64,000 nt of DNA, taken from positions 62,001-126,000 of the forward strand of contig CAIONQ010000017.1 of assembly GCA_903859705.1 (NCBI GenBank), given 5' to 3'. The position numbers and the translations under genes were made by a program. Below the pieces are notes generated by a model. That model was not told the origin of the DNA. It ran no database searches and saw only the letters and a program-made list of their open reading frames with translations. Position 1 is the stretch's first letter; every line of letters starts with the position of its first letter. Shown one piece after another: positions 17,027 through 26,399 of the stretch. Source of the stretch: an uncultured Chthonomonas sp. Its GTDB lineage: Bacteria > Armatimonadota > Chthonomonadetes > Chthonomonadales > Chthonomonadaceae.

Positions 17027-19702
17027 CTATTTGGCCACTGATCCTTCTTTCAACCATACCACGGATCTGCCCCCTCGATTGAGACGGGCATAGTTCGGTA
17101 TTCCAAGCAGGATGGACCCATTGGCCGCCTTTAGCTGGAGGGCCATTATGCCACCGAGCAGATCAGGTCGCCAGACTTCATTCATCGGTGCGCTAGGATC
17201 GATCAACTGGTTTAACGGTTGATCTACGGATTCGAAGTTATATATAATTGGTCCGTACTTGAACGCCACGCTCCCTTTAGTTGCAGCAATTTGTGGCGCC
17301 GAGTGTATGCGCTGCGGTGCAAGTGGAAGATTTAATGCCACGGTATCGCCCTTTTTCCATGTTCGATCAATCACCACATAACCGTCCTTAATAACCGGAG
17401 TAATTGGTTTACCGTTAATTGTGATTTTCTGTAATCCAGATATGGACGGATTTGTTTTATAAAGGTCACTTGTTTGTCGATCCGGAATTCGGAGTCGCAG
17501 AGTGAACTTAGCTGGAGCACCAGGCAATAGCTGAAGATTAATGCTTCCATCCCAGGGATAGTTGGTTTGCTGGCGAACTTGTAGTTCGGAGCCAGCTACT
17601 TTACCGAGATTTACCAAACTACCGGCATACAAGTTTGCAGTAACAGTGCTATTGTCGAGAGAATAAAGCCACATAGGCAGCCGAAGAAGCGTGCGGGCAA
17701 AGTTGCCAACACAACACGGGCATACATGCCACAGGTAGCGTTTACCGGTTGAATCCAGCGAGTTGGTGTAGGTAAAAGTATCACCATCCAGCGACATTCC
17801 ACCAAGCACTGCATTGAAGAGAGTTTCTTCCATCAAGTCAGCATATTTTGCCTGCGCGTAGTTCAACTCCATCCAATGCTGAAAGAAGAGCTCACCACAG
17901 CCTGCGCATGTTTCGCAATAGGCGTTTACTGGCAGCGAGTAGTCTTTACCGAAGCCCTCGGATGTTTCTCCGCTACCCACCCCACCCGTTATGTAGTATT
18001 TGCGATTAACAATGCTATCCCAGAGGGATTGGACGGCACTGTGATAGTCTTTGTCGCCCGTTTTGGCCGCCACGCCAGCCATTCCTGTGTAGGAGTACAC
18101 GGCACGAACAGCATGGCCAACTGCTTCGTACTGTCGGGTTACCGGCAGGTGGCTCTGATCATATTCATCTCCACCTTTTCTGGAATCTAGCAAAAAACGT
18201 GCCAACTGAACATACGGTTGCCCCTTGCCAGCACCGTCCAGCTTATCCACAAGCTCTGAGAATCGAACAAGAGCCAGTTCCAATTCCTGGTGTCCATCGT
18301 ACCAGGCGCGCTTGGGTGCGGGGCCGATGTTTCTCACCCAGCAATCTGCCAGGCGGCGAGCCGCATCGTACATTCGCCGATCTTTTCCGCCGGTAAGTTG
18401 AAAGTGTGCGATTGCAGCTTCAATAAAGTAACCGGCCTGATATCCTTCGTGGTCGTACTTATTAGTCCATCGCTGACGGTTTTCAATTGTAGTTGCCGTA
18501 TGCAGGTAACCATCTGGCTCCTGCGCACCAAGAATAACCTTTATCCATTTGTCTACGGTTGTGTGGAGTGCCCGCTGGCTGGTAACGATCTCAGGATCCC
18601 CCTGTGGATCCACCATCAGTGCAAGGCACATAGATTCAAGGGTGTTGTACACCCATGCATTGGCAAATGGCGCACCTGTCTGGTGCTGGCCTGGTTCTCC
18701 CATTCGCTTCTTATACGCCGCCTCAAAGTTATCGAGGCCGCCTTCTGGCGTGGACGGATCCTCAATCATCCTCACACAGTGAGGTATCCAGGCTGTTATT
18801 ACTGGCTTAAGTCGAGCCTTCCAGAATGGAGACGATACGCTGTAGGGCATCATGGATATTTCAGACAACGGATGTGCTGGAGGCACCGGCAGAGCTTTAA
18901 CAGTTAGCCGGCCAACAGACTTTATGGCACCGTCATCCGCAACGAGTTCAAGCGAATAAGTACCGGCTTGTGCAAATGAAGCCCAGGTGGAAGTGCTTAG
19001 CTTATCTCCAAACTTAACCTCGCCAGGGCCAGCAACTTTGTGCCATGTCGCTCTAACTCTGCCGAATGGCTTGCCGTCATCGGTAACCTTGGCATCTAAC
19101 CAGGTCTTTGCTCCAACCACTACAGATCTGGGTACCCCGGCATCTGCTGTTGGTGGAAAGTTAGGAGATGAACCAGAATCGTAAACTCGCCATTCAAGCA
19201 CGCCAGTAGAGAAGCTTGCATTGCCTTCAAACTCCAGCCTTATGCGCCGGGTGTTAATGGCAGGGAAGCGCGATGCATTAAACCTATCTTTATCTAGCCC
19301 CACAATAGTAGCGTCTGGAATTGGTAGAAATGTGCTTCCATCCCAGTACAGTAAGCGCGCTGATTTCGGCAGGCGCACTCCATTGGCATCATCGAACCAG
19401 TAAATTGCGGTTGAACTTAACGAGACTGTTTTATCCCAGGCATATTCAACCCACTGCAAACCTGTGCGAGGCCAATTTCCATATGCACCGTGAGATTTAT
19501 CGTTGGAATTGGCAGGCGTAAAGCCATCATTTAGTGCGGAAATCGTCTCGTGTCCGGAAACATAAGAGGTGGCCGATTTTGCCGCAACCGCAAGATTAGC
19601 ACCGCGTGGTAGTTCCTGCGACCTAACAGCACTTGATAGCAATGTAGAGAACAGTGCAACCAGAACGATGGTAAAATGGCCGATTTTGTGTGGGATTATC
19701 AT
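17027..19702 (-). CDS. GH127-family beta-L-arabinofuranosidase-like protein, secreted, multidomain
   Basis: This exported glycoside hydrolase has about 891 residues. After the signal peptide, residues about 35-180 look like a discoidin-type carbohydrate-binding beta-sandwich (NDGFTPANSNDKSHGAYG, LQWVEYAWDK). An Ig/PKD-like segment follows, then a (alpha/alpha)-barrel DUF1680/GH127 catalytic domain. The GH127 zinc-thiolate site is recognisable: Glu and Cys in ETC near residue 600 and the tandem cysteines in CPCCVGN near residue 663, one of which is the nucleophile in characterised members. The expected reaction is release of beta-linked L-arabinofuranose from plant glycans. Start at ATG 19702; a GTG 24 bases upstream is the alternative. 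It is the likely first gene of the operon with the DUF1553 and DUF1501 genes. Exact substrate is inferred only from the family. Confidence 0.82.
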   Translation of the reverse strand: MIIPHKIGHFTIVLVALFSTLLSSAVRSQELPRGANLAVAAKSATSYVSGHETISALNDGFTPANSNDKSHGAYGNWPRTGLQWVEYAWDKTVSLSSTAIYWFDDANGVRLPKSARLLYWDGSTFLPIPDATIVGLDKDRFNASRFPAINTRRIRLEFEGNASFSTGVLEWRVYDSGSSPNFPPTADAGVPRSVVVGAKTWLDAKVTDDGKPFGRVRATWHKVAGPGEVKFGDKLSTSTWASFAQAGTYSLELVADDGAIKSVGRLTVKALPVPPAHPLSEISMMPYSVSSPFWKARLKPVITAWIPHCVRMIEDPSTPEGGLDNFEAAYKKRMGEPGQHQTGAPFANAWVYNTLESMCLALMVDPQGDPEIVTSQRALHTTVDKWIKVILGAQEPDGYLHTATTIENRQRWTNKYDHEGYQAGYFIEAAIAHFQLTGGKDRRMYDAARRLADCWVRNIGPAPKRAWYDGHQELELALVRFSELVDKLDGAGKGQPYVQLARFLLDSRKGGDEYDQSHLPVTRQYEAVGHAVRAVYSYTGMAGVAAKTGDKDYHSAVQSLWDSIVNRKYYITGGVGSGETSEGFGKDYSLPVNAYCETCAGCGELFFQHWMELNYAQAKYADLMEETLFNAVLGGMSLDGDTFTYTNSLDSTGKRYLWHVCPCCVGNFARTLLRLPMWLYSLDNSTVTANLYAGSLVNLGKVAGSELQVRQQTNYPWDGSINLQLLPGAPAKFTLRLRIPDRQTSDLYKTNPSISGLQKITINGKPITPVIKDGYVVIDRTWKKGDTVALNLPLAPQRIHSAPQIAATKGSVAFKYGPIIYNFESVDQPLNQLIDPSAPMNEVWRPDLLGGIMALQLKAANGSILLGIPNYARLNRGGRSVVWLKEGSVAK

Positions 19703-19822
19703 GCGGGTAATTCCATTGCCATACACTGCGAATCCTCTAATACCGTGGATGGCAGCTGAACATTATGTGTCCCGATGCGTCTGGTAATTCAGTAAGCTGC
19801 GTGTTTCCCTGGAGGTTACGCA

Positions 19823-20668
19823 ATGGTGCGAAGAATCGTGCGCATAGCTCTAATATCGCTTATGGCAGTCCTGTTTACTGGCATCCGAGGGATGTCTCAG
19901 GAGGTAAGGATCTGGAAGCTAAATGGGGTGGACAGGCAGGCATTGATTTTCAAACCAGCCGGTAGTTCATTTTCAAACGGTGCTTTGCCCCCCGTTGTAT
20001 TTGCATTTCATGGGCACGGTGGCAACATGCGGCAGGCATCTCGCAGCTTTGCTTATCAGGATGAATGGCCGCAGGCTGTGGTTGTGTATATGCAAGGGTT
20101 GCCTACACCTGGTGCTTTAACCGACCCCGCCGGCTTGAAGAACGGATGGCAGGCCAGAAAGGGCGACGAACTAGATAGAGATCTCAAATTCTTTGATACT
20201 GTTCTCAATAGCCTGACGGTTGAGAAATCAATTGACCCTGCCCGTGTATTTGTTACGGGGCATTCAAATGGCGGAGGATTTACGTACCTGTTGTGGGCTA
20301 ACCGGGCTCCTAAAATACGAGCATTCGCACCTGTCTCTGCAATCGGCAATAAAGAGTTTGCAGCCGCATCTTCTGTGCCGAAACCGGTTATTCATATAAT
20401 GGGCTATGCAGATCCCCTTGTTCGGCCACGCTGGCAAGAGATTACCATTGGTGTAGATGTACAAATCAACGGTGTTGCGAAATCCGGCTGCAGTTGGGAG
20501 AACGCGGGAGATATAAAGACAACGCTCTACCGATCTGATAAGAGCACACCCGTAGTAGTGGGCGTTCACCCAGGCGGGCATGTGTTTCCGCGTGGTGCAT
20601 CAACTTTGATCGTTAAGTTTTTTCAGATGGTTGACATGAAAACAGGGCAAATCAGCGGATCACTTTGA
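19823..20668 (+). CDS. Secreted LpqC/PHB-depolymerase-type esterase
   Basis: This is a 281-residue alpha/beta hydrolase of the LpqC/poly(3-hydroxybutyrate) depolymerase and feruloyl-esterase group (CE1-like). A signal peptide of about 25 residues precedes the domain. The oxyanion region is FAFHGHGGN, the nucleophile is Ser in GHSNGG near residue 148, and the C-terminal VHPGGHVFPRG supplies the catalytic His. GGAGG lies 7 nt upstream of the ATG. The gene diverges from the GH127 gene across 120 bp, and its last 9 bases overlap the stop region of a convergent TPR gene. It plausibly removes phenolic or acyl esters from plant polysaccharide. Depolymerase activity on PHB is also possible. Confidence 0.8.
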   Translation: MVRRIVRIALISLMAVLFTGIRGMSQEVRIWKLNGVDRQALIFKPAGSSFSNGALPPVVFAFHGHGGNMRQASRSFAYQDEWPQAVVVYMQGLPTPGALTDPAGLKNGWQARKGDELDRDLKFFDTVLNSLTVEKSIDPARVFVTGHSNGGGFTYLLWANRAPKIRAFAPVSAIGNKEFAAASSVPKPVIHIMGYADPLVRPRWQEITIGVDVQINGVAKSGCSWENAGDIKTTLYRSDKSTPVVVGVHPGGHVFPRGASTLIVKFFQMVDMKTGQISGSL

Positions 20669-22273
20669 TGACAGCCCTGCTGCTTCCAGGATAGCCTGAT
20701 AACTAAAACGAGCATCCTGATTGTCTGGATCATACTCCAGCACGTGCCCAAGTGCAGTAAGCGCCACGTCTGGCTTGCCTATCAGTGCCAGGTAGATACC
20801 GCGCGCTATTTCAAAATTTGCTTTGTTTTCGTTTCGCTCAGATTCTGGAAGTTTATAGAACAAAGACTGACACTTCGCTATCACATCGCCGGCCTGTTTC
20901 AGGCTGGCAGTGTCCCCTTTACGCATCAATTCATCACACACAGCAATTTGCAGAAGCAGGTCTTCTGAGAACTTATCGGCAGCGCCTTTGAGTTCTAAGA
21001 GCTCGCCAGCAGTATCTCCTGATACTTGAAGCGATTTTATGAGGAATAACCGACGAAATGGCGTATCTTCAGCCGCTATCTCCTCCCTAAGTGCCTTTAT
21101 AAGTTCTGGGAATTTACCCGTTGAAAGGTATGCGGCATTTAATGCCTGTGCGGCAGCTTTGTTGTTAGGATCAATGTGGAAGGCCTCTGAAGCAGCCTGG
21201 GCAGCGCCCGTGTAATCCGTAAGTAAAATACAGGCATTCGCCAATTCCGTGAGTGCTTTTCCTGCGGTGCGTTTGTCTGAACTGCTGCCAATTTCTTTCA
21301 AGCGTGCAAATGCCGCCTTAACCCGTGGTTGTGAAGTTTCGGGAAGCCTTGAAATTGCTGCGCTAAGATCCAAAAACTTCTCACCTGCAAAGGATGGAAG
21401 GCGCACCATCAGCTCATAAACCAGCGCACTTCCAGTAAATACAGGGTTAGTCGGGTCAAGTTCAGCACACTTCCACTTATCGTCCAGAGCCGGTTGATTG
21501 AGCACCGTTGCATAATCCTGTGACTGGCCAGCGGCAGCCCTCAGAATATTCTCTGTACACACATGGGAAATAAGGCGAAAACCGAAGCGGCGGGCATACA
21601 CAGATGGGTTGGTGGGCGAAAGCGCCACCGCTTTATCCATTAGTGCGTCCGCCTCCATGCTCTTTGCTTTCAGCGTTTCAACCGTTTGGGCTAACTTCGG
21701 CGATCCCAGCAATGCCTTTATGCGCTTTTCGGTGCCAATAGGGTCTTCAAACCGAATGACGCCATGCATTTCGGTATCCAATGCCGTGTACAACGAAGCA
21801 CTCTGGATATACTCTGCAAGGTTTGCAACGCAGCGCCAATCCATTTGGCCCTGGTCAACTGCCTGTTTAAGTGGTTTATCCGCTTCAGGGCTATGTTCGC
21901 CGTACCACAGGGCAATGCCATACCGCGAGAGAGCCCACGCATCTTTTGGATTTGATGCCAGTAGCGCCTTCAACAAATCCGCGGCTTTCCGGTAAGCTGA
22001 CTTTCCCGCTTCCGATCTGGCAGGATCACCGGTGATAGCATCGAAGGCTCTGCCTACAGAAAGGTACACATCAATATCATCATTGGTGCCGTTGAGACGT
22101 TTTAGAAGTGTCTCTGGCGGTACATCCATCGCATCGGTTTGAATTTGAAACTGAACTTTTGCGGATACACGCGGAAGGCTGATAGTTGCTCGAATTTTAG
22201 TGTCGTCTGCAAATGCATGGGCAGAGATTAACACCAGTACTGCGATTATAGAATTGACTGCTCGTCCAGACAA
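20660..22273 (-). CDS. Secreted tetratricopeptide-repeat protein
   Basis: This 537-residue protein has a cleavable signal peptide (MSGRAVNSI... to AFA). Most of the rest is helical, with TPR-type periodicity: AWALSRYGIALWYGE, AAQAASEAFHIDPNNKAAAQALNAAYLSTG and ALTALGHVLEYDPDNQDARF are recognisable repeats. TPR proteins act as scaffolds for protein-protein contact. A periplasmic or outer-surface location is inferred from the signal. It overlaps the 3' end of the convergent LpqC-type esterase gene by 9 bp. A stem-loop lies 24 bp upstream of its start. Specific role unknown. Confidence 0.8.
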   Translation of the reverse strand: MSGRAVNSIIAVLVLISAHAFADDTKIRATISLPRVSAKVQFQIQTDAMDVPPETLLKRLNGTNDDIDVYLSVGRAFDAITGDPARSEAGKSAYRKAADLLKALLASNPKDAWALSRYGIALWYGEHSPEADKPLKQAVDQGQMDWRCVANLAEYIQSASLYTALDTEMHGVIRFEDPIGTEKRIKALLGSPKLAQTVETLKAKSMEADALMDKAVALSPTNPSVYARRFGFRLISHVCTENILRAAAGQSQDYATVLNQPALDDKWKCAELDPTNPVFTGSALVYELMVRLPSFAGEKFLDLSAAISRLPETSQPRVKAAFARLKEIGSSSDKRTAGKALTELANACILLTDYTGAAQAASEAFHIDPNNKAAAQALNAAYLSTGKFPELIKALREEIAAEDTPFRRLFLIKSLQVSGDTAGELLELKGAADKFSEDLLLQIAVCDELMRKGDTASLKQAGDVIAKCQSLFYKLPESERNENKANFEIARGIYLALIGKPDVALTALGHVLEYDPDNQDARFSYQAILEAAGLSSK

Positions 22274-22296
22274 TTGGATACCTCACACGGCCGACA

Positions 22297-22321
22297 GGGG
22301 CATCCGGAAACCGGATACCCC
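22297..22321 (-). terminator. Stem-loop between clostripain-like and TPR genes
   Basis: The hairpin GGGG-x-ATCCGG / CCGGAT-x-CCCC has a 3-nt loop and one mismatch. No U-run follows on either strand, so it may be a weak terminator for the upstream peptidase gene or a structured leader of the TPR gene. Confidence 0.35.
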
Positions 22322-22354
22322 TGAGGCGATTTTAGTGCACATTGTTTCAGGCGA

Positions 22355-23914
22355 CTATTGTTGTTGCCCCTGAAGATAGATTGCCCAACTGGGTGCCGCC
22401 GCGCTGAGAGCCAGTGTAGACCAGGCAGGATCAAACCCCGTTGTGTTGTCTACACTACTCTGTTCCAGAGGGCCTGGCAAGAATATGCTGAGGCCACATG
22501 CGTATTGCTCGCTGAACCCGGTACCATCGGCAAGAGTACTGTGAGCAGACATCAAGATTGCACCATTTGTGCCAATCAGCGCGTTCTCTACATTGCCAGC
22601 TGCCGTTTGCAGGGCTGCAGGGGCGATGGAGTTTCTTCGCACGATGTCAGCAAAGTGGTACAGGTCCTTGTACTCCGGGAAGTCAAAGTACTGAGCAGCC
22701 TGGCGGTCCGTCTTAAGCAGCGCCGAAATTCCCATCTCGTTGTTCGCCAACTGCACACCAAATGCATTTAGCGCCGTGCCTACAGTAGACATCTTGCTGA
22801 GGTCCGTCATGGACTGCGTAATGTTCGTTGAGCTTGGATAGGTTGCCATGGTTGCCGAAATCAGGTTTGCCCCAAGATCACATGGGCCGGCAACGTTGTT
22901 CTGAAGATAGTTCAGCCACGTATCGTATGGGTAACCCAGTCCGGGCGGGCTCTCCTCAGAGGCCACATAAACGCGAGCAGAATTACGAAGTTCGTATGCC
23001 ATCTCAGTCGTGCCCTGAAGCGAGCAATCTACCACTACTGCATCTATTGGCTGCGCGGCACCTACAAACGCCAGCGGAACCTGCGGTGTGGAAATCTGGT
23101 TGCCTGTGGCGCAATCCTGAGAAAGTCCGCGCGTGGTAGATTTTGCGCTTGATCTTGTTGTTACAGTGCCAACCGGCTTTTTAGAATCGTGCAGGGCGGA
23201 GCGGTTAATAACATTAAGAGCGCCGCTGCCATGATCCCATAGGACTACCGCGATATGATCAGCAGGATAGTTTGTTGTGCCCCAGGTTACAAAATCCTTT
23301 AGAGCACGATAATCGCCCATATCAGAAGTCATCACACCGTTATCATTGATGGTGTTTGTTGGCGGATCTGCCAGCCGATCAGGATCCAGGCTCGTGGTAT
23401 TGCCTTGCAGCGCAGGATTAGTTGTAATATTGGGCGGTGCAATGGCGTTGATTTCAGCCGGTGTATGCTTCTTTAAAAGGTAGCGACGTGTGCCGACAAA
23501 AGATGGTGTGGTTTGAATGGGAACAGAGTTGAAGTACAGGCTCTGCGAAGGCGTTGTCTGTTTCCATTGCAGAACAATATTGAGGTCCGCGTTGGAGCCA
23601 ACGGAGGCCATCTGGGCCACGTTAACCAGGCTATATGGCTGGAGGTTGTTCGCAGCATTGATGTACACAAGCACCGTCCAGCGCGCACGGCCATTCTGAT
23701 GTGCGTTAACAGTACACGCGGAGCGTGATGACATGTTTGCCAGCGTATAGGGCGTGGTGCCGGGCGCTACAAAGCTGCCAAGCGGCAGTTGGTAGTTGCC
23801 TGTGTTGTTTCCATTGCTGCTGCCGCCACCGCAACCTGCGGCAAATGAAGCGGCAACTCCAACCGCGCCCGTAAGCGCGGCCAGGTTCTTAATAGCTGTT
23901 TTCAGTCTCAACAT
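22355..23914 (-). CDS. Clostripain-related cysteine peptidase (C11), lipoprotein
   Basis: This is an exported peptidase of about 519 residues. The leader ends in FAAGC, a lipobox, and is followed by a Gly/Ser/Asn linker, the usual tether of a surface lipoprotein. The C11 catalytic pair is visible: His in LWDHGSG near residue 225 and Cys in VVVDCSLQGTTEMAYEL near residue 295. Clostripain-type enzymes cleave after basic residues. The ATG at 23914 leads straight into the signal; two further in-frame starts upstream (23947, 23977) would precede it with a charged segment. It is divergent from the CE7 esterase gene across 395 bp. Substrate preference here is unproven. Confidence 0.82.
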   Translation of the reverse strand: MLRLKTAIKNLAALTGAVGVAASFAAGCGGGSSNGNNTGNYQLPLGSFVAPGTTPYTLANMSSRSACTVNAHQNGRARWTVLVYINAANNLQPYSLVNVAQMASVGSNADLNIVLQWKQTTPSQSLYFNSVPIQTTPSFVGTRRYLLKKHTPAEINAIAPPNITTNPALQGNTTSLDPDRLADPPTNTINDNGVMTSDMGDYRALKDFVTWGTTNYPADHIAVVLWDHGSGALNVINRSALHDSKKPVGTVTTRSSAKSTTRGLSQDCATGNQISTPQVPLAFVGAAQPIDAVVVDCSLQGTTEMAYELRNSARVYVASEESPPGLGYPYDTWLNYLQNNVAGPCDLGANLISATMATYPSSTNITQSMTDLSKMSTVGTALNAFGVQLANNEMGISALLKTDRQAAQYFDFPEYKDLYHFADIVRRNSIAPAALQTAAGNVENALIGTNGAILMSAHSTLADGTGFSEQYACGLSIFLPGPLEQSSVDNTTGFDPAWSTLALSAAAPSWAIYLQGQQQ

Positions 23915-24309
23915 CGGCTGCTGTATTCCCCTGTAGATTTTTAGCATTGGTTCTGGAAGAACTTCTAATCCATCCAAACCATCTGAACATTTTGGGCCTT
24001 GTGCGGGATGCCGGGAGGGGGACGCATCCGAAAACCGCTATCTGATCAAGAACGATGCCCAGTAAGGCTTCCTGTTGAGCTCCAGTGGCGCCCAATCACC
24101 TGATCCGACTGTTTTAACACACGAAGCATTGTCTGCGTTGTGACACAGGTAATACCGATTATACGTCATATTTCTGTTTCGATGCGCGTGCTACGCGGAA
24201 TGGATACGTAAAGCGGATGTTGAACTTTCCACACAGCAAACAGACACTGTAAGCGGCGCTGCGGACAAATGTATCTGTATGCATTCACACTTGTAATCAG
24301 GAGACTCCA
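23915..24309. other. Divergent intergenic region, 395 bases
   Basis: No coding sequence is convincing here. A weak plus-strand candidate promoter is TTGTGA at 24138 with TATACG at 24160 (16-nt spacer), four of six matches in each box. No clear promoter was found for the leftward peptidase gene. The right end carries AGGAGA directly before the esterase start. Confidence 0.5.
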
Positions 24310-25269
24310 ATGCCTTTGATCGACATGCCCCTGGAGAAGCTTTACAATTACCACGGACGTAACCCGCGTCCGGGTGATTTTGATGCCTATTGGGAAAGAG
24401 CACTCGCAGAGATGCGCGCAATTGATCCGGCAGTTGAGCTGAAGCCGTACCCGCTGAAGAGTGCGATCGCCGACTGTTTCGACTTGTATTTTACAGGTGT
24501 AGATGGTGCACGCATCCATGCAAAATACCTCAGGCCAAAGCATGTAGCTGCCCCCCACCCTGCTGTTCTTATGTTCCACGGTTACTCAGGCAGCAGCGGT
24601 GACTGGCAGGACAAACTGAGTTATGTATCACAGGGATTTGCTGTGGCCGCATTGGATTGCCGCGGGCAGGCTGGCCAGAGTGAAGATCGGGGATCTGTGC
24701 ACGGCAACACTCTGCGCGGGCATATAATCAGAGGCCTTGAAGACGGACCCGATAAGCTGTTGTTCCGCTCGATTTTTCTGGATACAGCGCAACTGGCGAG
24801 CATTGTAATGGGCTTTGATGAAGTGGATGCAACGCGCGTTGGCGCAACGGGTGGATCGCAGGGCGGAGCACTTACGCTTGCATGTGCTGCGCTTGTTCCA
24901 GAGCTGAAGAAGGCAGCCCCTATCTTCCCATTCTTATGTGATTATCAGCGCGTATGGGAAATGGATCTGGCAAAGGATGCCTATGAGGAGCTTCGCACCT
25001 ATTTCCGAAACTTCGATCCGAGGCATGCAAACGAAACAGAAATATTCACGCGCCTGGGTTACATCGACAATCAGCACCTTGCAAACCGGATACGTGCAGA
25101 AGTTCTGATGCCAGTTGGGCTTATGGATACAATCTGCCCGCCATCAACGCAGTTCGCTGCCTACAATAAAATTACGGCACCCAAACGCCTGTTAATCTAT
25201 CCAGATTTTGGCCATGAGAATCTGCCAGGCGCCCAGGACGAGATTTTCAATTTTATGTCCGACCTGTAG
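24310..25269 (+). CDS. Acetyl xylan esterase / cephalosporin-C deacetylase family (CE7)
   Basis: This 319-residue cytoplasmic-type alpha/beta hydrolase matches the CE7 (AXE1) family throughout. The family opening YHGRNPRPGDFDAYW is present, as are the RGQAGQSED segment, nucleophile Ser in GGSQGG near residue 181, Asp in LMDTICPPST near 273, and His in FGHENLPG near 302. Such enzymes remove acetyl groups from short xylo-oligosaccharides and other small esters. No signal peptide is present, so it likely acts on imported oligosaccharides. AGGAGA lies 5 nt before the ATG. It ends 8 bp from the convergent NHL gene. Confidence 0.9.
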   Translation: MPLIDMPLEKLYNYHGRNPRPGDFDAYWERALAEMRAIDPAVELKPYPLKSAIADCFDLYFTGVDGARIHAKYLRPKHVAAPHPAVLMFHGYSGSSGDWQDKLSYVSQGFAVAALDCRGQAGQSEDRGSVHGNTLRGHIIRGLEDGPDKLLFRSIFLDTAQLASIVMGFDEVDATRVGATGGSQGGALTLACAALVPELKKAAPIFPFLCDYQRVWEMDLAKDAYEELRTYFRNFDPRHANETEIFTRLGYIDNQHLANRIRAEVLMPVGLMDTICPPSTQFAAYNKITAPKRLLIYPDFGHENLPGAQDEIFNFMSDL

Positions 25270-25277
25270 GCGAGACA

Positions 25278-26399
25278 CTACTTAAGCTTAACCGCCCGCA
25301 CACGATGGTTTTCACTGTCTGCGATGTACAACCATCCATTGTGAAAACAGCAGCCGTGCGGGCGGTTTAAGCGGGCCAACGTTGCTTTGCCGCCATCTCC
25401 TGAACTGCCTGCCTTACCACAACCCGCTACTGTTGTAACAACCCCAGTGTCGTCCGCAATGCGCCTCACCACGTGGTTCTCGGTATCAACCACATACAAT
25501 ACGCCATTGGTATCAACATCCACCCACTTTGGGCCATTAAACCTGGCAAGAATGCCAGATCTGCCATCTCCCGAATAGCCCGCCGCGCCTGTGCCCGCAA
25601 TGGTACGGATGATGCCTATTTTGTGTTCAATCTCTCGAATTCTATTGCCGCTGCGCTCGCATATGTAAATGTTGCCCTGCTGGCTAACAGCTACCGCTCG
25701 TGCGCCATTCAATGCTGCACGGTTGCTTACATCGCCATCGCCATCATCACTTTGGGAGCCATTCCCTGTTACAGTTGTTATTTGTCCGGAATTCAGGTTA
25801 ACGCTGCGAATTCGGTTATCCGCAACATCGGCAATAAGCAGGTGCCCTTTGCCGTCTAGAGCCAATCCGTTGGGCTCTTTTAGCCGTGCACGCGTTGCAA
25901 TACCGCCATCTCCCGAATAACCTTGTTCGCCGTTTCCTGCAAGGGTAAAGATGTTTCCAGTTCGCGCTTGAACAAAGCGAACACAGGCATTTAGCCTGTC
26001 GGCAATAAACAGATTCCCAGATTTATCACATACAACTGCGTAGGGCTCAGACAAACAGGCTTTTGCTGCCTGGCCGGAATCTCCCGAGTATCCGGCCGTG
26101 CCGTTTCCCGCATAGGCATGGATCTTGCCATCAGGGGTAACCATTCGCACAGAGTGTGCAGATGCATCTGCAATGTACATCTCATCGTGGGGCCCAAAAC
26201 AGACGCTAAACGGCTGGTTAAGCTTTGCCTGCCTGGCATCAGCTTCATTACCATCTGTGGCATCCTGGCCCATTTCGCCAGTGCCTGCAACGGTTTTTAT
26301 ATTCCCTACCACGCCTTCAGATGCGCAAAGTGGCAGGCAAGATAGCAAGCTTACAGCAAATACAACGTATGCTGCTGCTGGCGGCGTGCTTCTTATCAT
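25278..26399 (-). CDS. Secreted NHL-repeat beta-propeller protein
   Basis: The 373-residue protein has a signal peptide (about 27 residues) followed by six NHL repeats. Each has the pattern A-G-x-G-x-x-G-Y-S-G-D-G-G, then P-x-x-V-x-x-D-x-x-G-x-L-Y-I-A-D and N-x-x-V-R, so a six-bladed propeller fills the whole protein. NHL propellers bind ligands or proteins, and some act as lyases or lactonases; no catalytic residue can be singled out. Its ATG overlaps the stop of the upstream MFS gene in an ATGA arrangement, so translation is coupled. A role in handling the transported sugar or sugar acid outside the membrane is an inference from this coupling. Confidence 0.85.
   Translation of the reverse strand: MIRSTPPAAAYVVFAVSLLSCLPLCASEGVVGNIKTVAGTGEMGQDATDGNEADARQAKLNQPFSVCFGPHDEMYIADASAHSVRMVTPDGKIHAYAGNGTAGYSGDSGQAAKACLSEPYAVVCDKSGNLFIADRLNACVRFVQARTGNIFTLAGNGEQGYSGDGGIATRARLKEPNGLALDGKGHLLIADVADNRIRSVNLNSGQITTVTGNGSQSDDGDGDVSNRAALNGARAVAVSQQGNIYICERSGNRIREIEHKIGIIRTIAGTGAAGYSGDGRSGILARFNGPKWVDVDTNGVLYVVDTENHVVRRIADDTGVVTTVAGCGKAGSSGDGGKATLARLNRPHGCCFHNGWLYIADSENHRVRAVKLK

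Noticed and set aside
18290-18907. A 205-codon open frame on the plus strand, antisense to the GH127 gene
   Set aside because: Odd composition with no domain, lying entirely within a well-supported gene on the other strand.
24138-24165. TTGTGA-16-TATACG as promoter for the CE7 esterase gene
   Set aside because: Only four of six matches in each box with a short spacer; mentioned in the region entry but not called as a separate promoter.
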